From Paulinella micropora (lineage: Eukaryota; Cercozoa; Imbricatea; Euglyphida), in contig BJOX01000053.1 in NCBI GenBank assembly GCA_009731375.1, positions 135,783-173,353 of the forward strand: a stretch of 37,571 bases of DNA. The letters are read 5' to 3'. Shown one piece after another: positions 30,946-37,571 of this stretch. Under the pieces are notes generated by a model. It was not told the DNA's origin, did no database searches, and saw only the letters and a program-made list of their open reading frames with translations. The position numbers and the translations under genes were made by a program. Each line of letters opens with the position of its first letter. The stretch's first letter is position 1.

Positions 30946-31182
30946 GCTCTCCTTTGGCCTCACTCCTTCTGAAAAACCGCGGAGGATGCCATGCATGAAC
31001 CACACCCTTTACATCTCCGCTGGCACTTGGCTGGCGCATTACATGGCCAAGGACGATTTCTCCTCTCACATTCACTGCAACCAACGCTTTCTTGGCACCT
31101 GTCGTGCGCGTCACAGACTGCTTCGCGGTGCTCACCGATCCCAATCCTGTCAGTGAACCATAAGGCATGCCATTCTCCGGCA
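30946..31182 (-). CDS. Integrase-USP gene, penultimate exon
   Basis: Encodes about 79 residues beginning PENGMPYGSLTGLG, with the well-formed stretch KKALVAVNVRGEIVLGHVMR and a basic end (RFFRRSEAKGE). The phase-1 acceptor (GAACAG/TGCC) suits the exon before it. An overlapping frame (30960-31268) is Cys-rich and tempting, but it fits neither splice junction. Confidence 0.55.
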
Positions 31183-31238
31183 CTGTTCTCGGTTGCAGTT
31201 CTCGCAGAGACTCCAACAACATGCTTTGAATGCTTCAC
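31183..31238 (-). other. Intron of 56 nt
   Basis: Donor CTCA/GTGAAG, acceptor GAACAG/TGCC, phase 1. Contains AACTGCAAC as a possible branch site. Confidence 0.55.
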
Positions 31239-31497
31239 TGAGCTCCGGGTCCTGCGCAAGCGCAACAAACCTCTCCTCGTCTTCGTTCTGCTCTGTCTGC
31301 CCAGCGCTTTGGTCTGTGGTTTTCGTCCTCCTTCCCCGGCTCTGCTTTTCCTGTTGCGCCAGCTTGCGTAGCTTGCGTTCCCTGGCTTCTGCTATGCTGG
31401 CTGCTAACTTGACTCTGAATGCCCCTTCCATTCGCCTAAACTCCTTCCAATCCTGGGATTCCTGCTCCAACGCAGACTCCCACGCAGTCGGGAGAAC
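31239..31497 (-). CDS. Integrase-USP gene, charged helical exon
   Basis: Follows the acceptor TAG at 31498-31500 in frame: VLPTAWESALEQESQDWKEF, then AASIAEARERKLRKLAQQEK, a basic and polar segment, and FVALAQDPEL. It reads as a charged helix or coiled coil. It continues the protease ORF in the same frame once the 57-nt intron is removed. Confidence 0.6.
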
Positions 31498-31554
31498 CTA
31501 CACAACCACGCACACTTCCTTACACAGCATCCACACCACAGTACGTACACTGAC
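31498..31554 (-). other. Intron of 57 nt, in frame, ending on TAG
   Basis: Donor CGTGAG/GTCAGT, acceptor TTGTGTAG/GTTC, phase 0. The intron is a multiple of three, has no stop until its last codon, and that last codon is the acceptor TAG. Confidence 0.7.
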
Positions 31555-32964
31555 CTCACGCAGCTTTTGATCCATAGACTCCGCCACACCTTTTGCATCT
31601 TCCTCCTGCATAAACTTCGTTTTGTGGCGCTCGTAATACACCGCCATAACCATGCCTTCCTGGCCCTGCCTGTCTGCCCATGGTTGCTGGGGCAGGAAAC
31701 TGTTGGGGAGCATAATGACATGCTCGTCATCACACAGCAGCCAACGCTTCCTTCTGCGGTCGTACACAAACGCCCACCAGTGGCCACTGCTCAGGTTCTC
31801 CCCTTTGCTGTGCACCAACACCGCCACAATGCCATACTCGATGCTGCTGGTCACATCTTTCGCACATTCCCATGCAAGCTCGTCCCATAAATCCGCTTCG
31901 TTCGGAACCCTGAAAGCTGTCGGCACCGCAACTGACAAAGTCATCATCCACGTTTGGTATTCCTTCCCTTCTTCCACCCACGGCAGGTACGACACCGCTG
32001 CCCGTCCCACACTCAGTCGCAAACGCCTGGGCCACTGGTGTAGGAACCACGCCTCCACCAACGGTTGATCCTTGTCAGGTCGCTCCGTACATTCTTGACA
32101 CGTATTACGCATGCTGTTCTGGCGGGTGCACAGTGTGGGCCGAAAATAATGCTTAAGCATGTCTCGGATGTTCTGCTGCGCTGCACCTGGTACACACAAA
32201 AGGCACAATCCCCAAAAAGCTTCTCCAACGGTTTCCGGACTCGCTATCCATTTGTATCGCCCCCTACAGTCCACGCAGGCGAGCCCTTTGGCGATGTATA
32301 CTTCCTTCCTGAACATGTCTTGCCTTGCGGAAATCACCTCTTCCCTAGGTTCCTTGCCGTCTGCTCCCTTACGTACACACTTGTTCGCCATGCCCTTGTC
32401 CATTGCTGCGTGCATTATTTCTTGTGTGTCTTTCTGTTGCTTCCGTTCGAATCCTTCCTGATTCGCGCTAAGTTGCATCATGTAATCCCACGTAGCGCTA
32501 GCATCGAACGCCCCAGGTGCTGCTTCCATGCTGCCACCCTTCCAATCCATCACCACCTTGGCTTTGACCTCGTTCAACCTGCAAGAGACACATTCAGCCC
32601 ACGCACATACGCTGACGCACCTGGCACCCCTGGACGGTGTAAAGCTCGCCTCGCACTGCATGGCGCTGTTGTAACAACAGTCAATCTTGCTCCGGTTCTT
32701 CAGTCCCAGCCGGTAGTTGCAGTTACCAACAGCTTCTTTGACAGTAGGGTGTTGTCGCCGTCGCTTACCTGCTGGCTGGCTCGAGGGCGGTGTTCCCTGA
32801 TCCGCCTCACGCTCCCGTTTCCCTTGTGCTTTCCTGCTCGGCGTTTTCTGCCCAAGCATACACACGCTGCAAAATGATGCATAACTATCTGCCTGATGTA
32901 CCCGCTTCTTTTTGCCCTGCTTCCTGGACGCTCCCTGCGAATCACCTCCCAAGCACTCCTTCAA
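31555..32964 (-). CDS. Ubiquitin-specific protease (USP/UCH) domain of the integrase-USP gene
   Basis: Numbering from Met at 32964. The Cys box is GLKNRSKIDCCYNSAMQ with catalytic Cys96, matching the family pattern G(N)TCYxNSxxQ. QQKDTQEIMHAAMD (176-189) matches the QxDAxEFL segment. A zinc-finger subdomain is marked by CVDC (230-233) and CQEC (289-292). The His box SSGHWWAFVYDRRRKRW followed by LLCDDEHV (393-416) supplies His395 and the Asp pair. All landmarks lie in the usual order over about 330 residues, so the enzyme could be active in removing ubiquitin or a ubiquitin-like modifier. The N-terminal 80 residues are basic (KRVHQ, KRRRQH) and may carry a nuclear signal. The frame continues upstream of the Met to about 33080; it probably joins the preceding acidic exon through a short intron (for example GAG/GTGCTT to AAGCAG/CATT, 86 nt) or an indel. 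Confidence 0.85.
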
Positions 32965-33788
32965 CGTGTCTGCAGGAATCTTCGGCGCAAAATGCTGCTT
33001 CTTGCTTGGGTCGGATCCTGTCCCTGGTGTTTCAATGCGCTCTTGAGTTCCAGGCCAGGTATCGGGATTGCGAGAAGCACCTCCTTGGCCTTGCGCTGGC
33101 TGGCTTGGGACTGCTGATTCTGACCAGTTGGGTCAAGTTCCATATCCTCCTCATTGTGCATTGGCTCCGCCATCCGCAGGCTCTGCGCAATTTTCCTCCC
33201 CCGTTCCTTGGCAGCCTGTTCTTCCTTGCCATCGTTTGCCTCCAGGATGTATCGCTTACACGCCTGCGCAACACTGACCTTCTTGAACTCGGACGACGTC
33301 CACTTGCTCTTGACACACTCCTTGAACGCTTTATACTTCTTCCACAGCCTGTCGAAAACACCAAATTGCCTACGCTCGCCTTTCGGAACCAGTTTTAGCC
33401 TGTCCACGTACTGCGGTTCGTTCAACTCTCCCTCCAGTGTAACCAGTGTATACACTGTTTTCTGTGGGTTTCGTTTGGTTTGCCTTCCTCCTGGCTCCGG
33501 TGGCGCTTCGGGGAAATCCTCTCCTCGACTGCCAACACTATGGCTGGTATGCGTGCAAGTTTCCATGTCTTCTTTCGTCAGGTCCCAGCCAGCAAGTCGC
33601 TCGCCCTCGTCCTCGTCCTCCTCAGCCTCGTTGTCGTCCTCCGTTTCACCTCCCTTCGAGTCGTCTGAATCGCTATCCAGATCAGGAAACTCGTCCTCTT
33701 CTACTACGCCCAAGTCAGGAAACCCAGTCCCGTCCGCCAGACCGAGGTTCAGGTTGATACATAGACCCGGTATGACGACCATCATGTT
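32961..33788 (-). CDS. Integrase-USP gene, acidic linker exon
   Basis: Begins right after the acceptor TAG (33789-33791) with NMMVVIPGLCINLNLGL, then a strongly acidic stretch (DEFPDLDSDSDDSKGGETED, EAEEDEDEGERL), a middle of polar and aromatic residues (VYTLVTLEGELNEPQYVDRL, RLWKKYKAFKECVKSKW) and a basic-helical end (KERGRKIAQSLRMAE). No family recognised. It joins integrase to protease, and the acidic run may act as a flexible or protein-binding segment. Confidence 0.65.
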   Translation of the reverse strand, partial: NMMVVIPGLCINLNLGLADGTGFPDLGVVEEDEFPDLDSDSDDSKGGETEDDNEAEEDEDEGERLAGWDLTKEDMETCTHTSHSVGSRGEDFPEAPPEPGGRQTKRNPQKTVYTLVTLEGELNEPQYVDRLKLVPKGERRQFGVFDRLWKKYKAFKECVKSKWTSSEFKKVSVAQACKRYILEANDGKEEQAAKERGRKIAQSLRMAEPMHNEEDMELDPTGQNQQSQASQRKAKEVLLAIPIPGLELKSALKHQGQDPTQARSSILRRRFLQTR

Positions 33789-33857
33789 CTAGCACCACAC
33801 CAATTGCACCATTAACACTCGCTTCCTTGAACGGAAAAAAAAGCAAAGAGGACATAC
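33789..33857 (-). other. Intron of 69 nt, in frame, ending on TAG
   Basis: Donor GAGCAG/GTATGT (near-consensus), a pyrimidine tract CTTTTTTTTCC, and acceptor GTGCTAG/AAC; phase 0. Like the intron at 31498-31554 it is a multiple of three and open until its final TAG. Confidence 0.75.
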
Positions 33858-34940
33858 CTGCTCACTCTCTAATGGTGACTCTCCATTTTCGTTGTTTCTT
33901 TTTTTTTCGTTCAGGGAAGCTATCGTGTCCGACAGCTGTTGAGGATACGTTTTCTCATCTCCGATCTTGGCAAACATACTCTTCCTCTGTTGCCTCACGA
34001 TGGACACTCCTCGCTCGATGAAGCCGCGTCCCTGAGGACGCCTGACGCGCGAACGCCGCAAGTTTCCGTTCTCCCTGCTGACGTTCCATCGTTCCTTCAA
34101 AACCCTGACGAATTCACCAAAAAACTCTGACCCGTTGTCCACGTACACAATAGAAGCCGCCTTCATGCCCGCTGCAGCAAGCTGCTTCATGACCCCCTCA
34201 CAGAAGTGTGCAACTGCGTGAGAGTTGGGATTTTTGACGTCCTTGCCCTTCCTTGATAACAGAAGCTGCGCCCAGTACATCTTGGTTCCGTGATCTCCGG
34301 CCAGAACCACCCAGTGCTTCCCGTCCTTGAAGCAATCGAACTGGAGCATGTAGTACTTGAAAAACAAGCACATCGGTCGGTGGATCGGTCGAGGTTGAAC
34401 GGATACATGTTTGTGGGTTCTCAAGGTACAACCAGTGCAGTGCTTGCTGTACACCTCGCACAATTGCCGCGGAACGTCTTTATAATCCGCTTCCACGTTC
34501 TGGTGCATTGCCTTTGCTCCCTTGGTGTGGCAATTTGGGTTTTCAAGTGCATGCGCCAAATGCAGCACCGGCAGAATGTCACGTAGCCTCATAACCCTCC
34601 GCCATGTTGTCACAGATCCTTGTGGTAGTGGTTCCTTGAAACTCTTCTGTGCGAGCGCAGCTGCTTGTTGCTTCAACTCCTCCGCCGCGGCCTGGTCCTT
34701 ACAAGCACTCACGGTTTTCAAAGCAGCCACCGTCTTGTCAAGTGATCTGACCAACCCACCACATTTCTTGACATGGGATACTCTTGATCGTATGTGGATC
34801 ACTTCGTACAGCGCTTCCTCACCATTCTCAACTTTCTGTACCTGCAGCAGCCGCCCGCCGTGCCGTTTGGATTTGTAATATCGCTTGCGGTAAAACTTTG
34901 TGTTGGGCTCCACTAGTAGGTTTTCCCCAAGCTTTCACTT
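33858..34940 (-). CDS. Integrase core (rve-type DDE) with N-terminal zinc motif
   Basis: Numbering from the Met codon at 34913 (the frame is open further upstream). The N-terminal part is basic (FYRKRYYKSKRHGGR). A zinc-binding His/Cys motif lies at 118-162 (HLAH ... NCH ... HCTGC), as in retroviral-type integrases. The catalytic core has D193 in LQFDCFKDGKHWVV, D259 in IVYVDNGSEFFGEF and E300 in QGRGFIERG, giving D-65-D-40-E spacing, slightly longer than the D-35-E of retroviruses. The enzyme should cut and join DNA ends during integration. The sequence ends ENGESPLESEQ at the donor site. It has no attached reverse transcriptase. Ginger-like transposon integrases and domesticated copies share this organisation; I cannot assign the exact family. 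Confidence 0.85.
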
Positions 34941-35624
34941 CCTCGATGGCCTTGCTCCATTCATAGTCAGACAGATACTTGCAGTACTTCAGCCCTCTTA
35001 GCCACTTCCTTACTTTGCGTGCGATTTTCCCCTTGCCCACCTCTTGCAGCTCTTCCTCCGAGTATTTTCGCAAAACCTTCCGACCCTTCTTCCCTGACTT
35101 GTTGGGTTTCTGGCAATCGTCCTCCTCATCCTCTTCCTCCTCCTCGTGGTCTTCCTCCTCGTTGTTCTCGTTCTCTTGCAGCTTATCGCCTGCTTTCTGG
35201 TCCTCCTGTTCATGTCCCTTGCCTTGGGCTTCCTCTTCTTCCACGCTTTCTCCGTGTCCTCCTCTCCCTCCTTATCCTGGCCGCTGCTTCGGGTTTCTTG
35301 GTGGTTACATTTCTTTCCATTCTTGCGACGAAGCTTCCTGCCTGCCTTCCCCGCCCCGTCGCGAACCTCGGCTTTCTTAGGTTTCTTGGAGCTACGTCCT
35401 GAAGTAGCCTTTCCGCATACCCGCCGTTTTACCTTCCTCAGCTTTTTGTTCTTGTGAGTTGTACTTCCTCCTTCTCTCTCGTCCTCTTTCTCCTCGTCCT
35501 TTTCCTCCTCGTCATCCTCCTCATCCTCTTGCTCATCGTCCACTTTTTGATTCTTCCCATCCTCCTCGCCCTCTTTATTCCTTTCTTCTTTCTCCTCTTT
35601 GTCTTGCTCTGTGTCGTTTCCCAC
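34914..35624 (-). CDS. Integrase-USP gene, Lys/Glu-rich N-terminal region (exon structure unresolved)
   Basis: Two overlapping minus frames are open and highly charged: 35010-35624 (MGNDTEQDKEEKEERNKEGE and later basic KNKKLRKVKRR) and 34828-35244 (EEEDHEEEEEDEEDDC, KYSEEELQEVGKGKIARK). The first is probably the N-terminus. Transition to the integrase frame could be an intron of 82 nt (AAA/GTAAGG at 35013 to GTGAAAG/CTT at about 34932, phase 0, with CTGAC as branch site) or an indel in the GGGGAAAA run near 34922. Composition is too biased to identify a domain. Confidence 0.5.
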
Positions 35625-36159
35625 CTGTTCTTGTCCCTCCTCATCCTCTTGTTGCTGCTTCTAACAAATGTTTCGGCGAAACGTGATGTCACGTTTTGCC
35701 CAAATTTTTTAGTGACTTTTTACTAAGTTTCAAAATACAAGTCAAACCCACTCAAAATGATGGGGAATGTATTAAAAATGATTAATAATCAATAAAAAAC
35801 ATGTTTAGTATTACTTCTAAGGCTTACACCATGCTCCTGGACTTGGGAAAAATATTTAAAAAAACTTCGATTTTTACTGAATTTTCTAAGTCTTTCTGAC
35901 CAATTTTCAGAGACGGAAATACAGTTCCGGCAAGGGATTATGCTGTAACTAGGTCGCGTTTAATGATTTAAAGATGTTTCAATTTGTTTTTGAGAAATAC
36001 TAATACTTTGGACTTGGATTTTGAAGTAGTAATACGATAAGTAGCAGAAAAGCAATAAATTTCTAAGTCTTTTTGAATACTACTTTGCTACAACTTATAT
36101 CAACAAAGTATTTAAGTGCAACTAGTGGGGACTGAGTTATTAAAACCAATTTCAAGTTC
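35625..36159. other. AT-rich spacer between two minus-strand genes
   Basis: No gene seen. It holds the palindrome ACGTGATGTCACGT at about 35680-35693, close upstream of the integrase-USP gene, which could be a CRE-like promoter element. Confidence 0.45.
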
Positions 36160-37571
36160 CTAATCATCTGGTTGCCACTCTTGATCGTCGTCTGACATCA
36201 GCGCGTTTGGTAGTCGCACGTTAATCGCGTCGTCCGTGTCCGTTCCTGACTCAGTTCCCGAATCCCGCCCCACATGCTGAATTCTGCGGCGATCGCTGCT
36301 CTTGGGGCGGGCGGAAAGCAGAAGCTGTTCGTTGGATGAGATTGAGGATATGTCGTCGTCAGACTTAGCATCTGCGGCCTCAAACATCTGATCTTCGTCC
36401 TCCACCATACGCCGAATCGGTCGCCGGGGCCGCGGCTGCCGACCTGCACCACGGCGCCCACGCTTGGGAACTGGTATCAAGGGTTGATCGGAATCGCTGG
36501 AGCTATCCTCGTTGTGAAGGGGCCGGACATGGGCTCTACCTCTTCTCGCCCCACCACCGCGGCCACGAGCTCGGCCTTGCCCCCTCCCACCACCGCGACC
36601 ACGACGAGCACGGCGACCTCCAGCGCCACCTGCGGCTTGGACATCTCCATCGAGAGCACACGCACAAATGGGATGATGCGCAAGGACATTAGCTACCAGC
36701 TGTGCTTTCCGGAACTTGAAGTCCTGGCCGTGCCGTGCCAGCCACGCCTTCAAGGCTGGCACGGTCGTGTTCTTGGTCAGAGCTGCAACACCTTGCGGTA
36801 GCATCTCATCCACAAGCTCATGAGGGGGGCGCGGAGCGGCAGGATTCTCGAAGTCGTACGCCTTCCTTTCGGCGTCCGTTAGCCGGCGTACGCCTGTCCA
36901 GCTTGGATGCTTTGGCGGAGGCCGATCGTTGCGGAACTTGAAGGTTCGCGGCAAGGACTTTCGTTCTTCTTCCGTCAAGTAAAGGCTAGCGTCAACAGCG
37001 GCTTGGCGATCAGGAGGTAGCGCCCAGAGATCCTCGGGAAGATCGTCTAAAACACGAACGTGGGCGGTCCAGATGTGTCCCTTGGTGTCCTTAATCTTGA
37101 AATGACCGGGGCGCCCCGGCAACCCCCCCTCCCCTTCCTGTCCGTCCCAATGAATCTGGTCTAGGCAGCCGAGATTGTCTAGTATCGATTCAATCGACTC
37201 TTTCTCCTCCGCAGAGCAGTATTCGTTGGCCAAATATCTAGTGTCTTTTTTAATTTTGTCTGTCACCCAGGGCACCTTGGGCAGCTTGGCAGGCTTCGCC
37301 GCGTCTGCACAAGGGAGACAAGATAGCAGCAAGGGCGGCTAAGTTGAAATTAAAAAAGATTCTAGATGCAGAAATTACCAGGCGGGCCAATGTAAGGAAC
37401 AAGGGGGTTGCCTTCCGGGTTATCTTCTTCGCCGTGCCAGTGCTTCTGCCCGTCGCCCATTGTCTTGACACGGACGGCAGGGAGGCCATGCGTCGTGGGC
37501 TCTTCAGTCTTGTACTGATATGCCAACGGTCTGGAGTGGTACTTCCAGTGCGGGCTGGCGCACGGCGCGAA
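36160..37571 (-). CDS. Spliced gene: SAP-like motif plus RG-rich and acidic C-terminus (5' partial)
   Basis: Exon 37379-37571 (open at the window edge: HWKYHSRPLAYQYKTEE, DGQKHWHGEEDNPEG) is joined by a 74-nt intron (37305-37378; donor CCTG/GTAATT, acceptor TGTGCAG/ACG, phase 1) to exon 36160-37304. The protein then has KLPKVPWVTDKIKKDTRYL, a central region with paired WT/TGV elements, a helix pair ALTKNTTVPALKAWLARHG then KFRKAQLVANVL resembling a SAP DNA/RNA-binding motif (about 36676-36777), a Gly/Arg-rich tract (GRRARRGRGGGRGQGRARG) and an acidic Ser/Asp C-terminus ending EWQPDD. The mix of SAP-like, RG and acidic segments suggests a nuclear nucleic-acid-binding protein. I do not recognise the family, and it may belong to another mobile element. 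Confidence 0.65.
37305..37378 (-). other. Intron of 74 nt
   Basis: GT-AG borders with a pyrimidine-rich stretch CTTGTCTCCCTTGTGCAG before the acceptor; phase 1 on both sides. An in-frame TAG and a frame change show it must be removed. Confidence 0.75.

Larger units (their letters stand above)
30648..35624 (-). mobile_element. Putative integrase-USP mobile element, coding span
   Basis: All major minus-strand ORFs from 35624 down to 30648 follow one another in a plausible order: acidic Lys/Glu-rich N-terminus, zinc-binding plus DDE integrase, acidic linker, ubiquitin-specific protease, charged helix, C-terminal basic and acidic tail. Four short introns with consistent phases link the later parts. 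A retroviral-type integrase outside an LTR element is typical of Ginger-like DNA transposons and of domesticated integrases, and such elements sometimes carry extra domains including proteases. I could not find the element's termini, so a domesticated host gene is the main alternative. No reverse transcriptase, RNase H or aspartic protease is present. Confidence 0.65.

Noticed and set aside
30960-31268. Cys-rich minus-strand ORF that looks like a zinc-finger C-terminus of the integrase-USP protein
   Set aside because: Its frame matches neither neighbouring exon by any phase-consistent splice. The alternative frame joins cleanly through two 56-nt introns and then continues into a well-formed last exon.
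34828-35624. Highly charged ORFs as two separate genes
   Set aside because: They overlap, are both Lys/Glu-rich by composition and lead into the integrase frame, so they are better treated as an unresolved N-terminal region of one gene.

Overview
The window is a eukaryotic scaffold. Five N-gaps interrupt it (702-711, 2037-2046, 4785-5621, 12591-13066, 18483-18492), spliceosomal introns can be read directly, microsatellites are very abundant, and both LINE and DNA-transposon sequences are present. I cannot name the organism. Long simple repeats, a CR1/Jockey-type LINE and very short introns point to an invertebrate animal or a protist.

Positions 1-4784 differ from everything else. They are GC-rich, gene-dense, intronless and on both strands, with AT-rich promoters and no Shine-Dalgarno sites. 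They hold an attachment-fibre-like protein, a small coiled-coil protein, a ribonucleotide reductase small subunit, an unidentified 115-residue protein, a two-helix membrane protein resembling the SLATT/DUF4231 type, and the C-terminus of an unknown protein. This looks like a piece of a large eukaryotic DNA virus, either integrated or wrongly scaffolded. The change in composition falls in the 837-base gap 4785-5621, so no virus/host junction is visible.

Positions 5622-12000 are AT-rich. A non-coding 2.2 kb segment is bracketed by 71-bp direct repeats. It is followed by a DNA transposon of about 3.85 kb (8094-11944) with 47-bp terminal inverted repeats. Its minus-strand protein belongs to no family I know and ends in Cys/His zinc-binding motifs.

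Positions 12030-17540 hold a minus-strand non-LTR retrotransposon with an RRM-type ORF1, an endonuclease and a reverse transcriptase, broken by several frameshifts. Its 3' end carries a GAA/GA tail, and a second truncated 3' end lies just beyond. Positions 17540-24780 are mostly simple repeats, a GC-rich 98-nt hairpin and a nearly perfect 1.5 kb tandem duplication.

Positions 24865-26411 contain a four-exon gene for a type II membrane protein with a coiled-coil stalk and a Cys-rich ectodomain; a 32-bp tandem duplication breaks its membrane exon. Positions 26924-27191 are a mariner-like MITE and 28441-29260 a minisatellite of about 150 bp units.

Positions 30648-35624 (minus strand) encode the most striking find: a multi-exon gene joining a retroviral-type integrase (D193, D259, E300) to a complete ubiquitin-specific-protease domain (Cys and His boxes plus a CxxC/CxxC finger), probably a transposon of the Ginger-like integrase world. 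Its introns are 56, 56, 57 and 69 nt. Two of these are in-frame, open, and end exactly on a TAG stop codon, so intron retention would separate integrase from protease. The window ends with a spliced gene for a protein with a SAP-like motif and an RG-rich tail.
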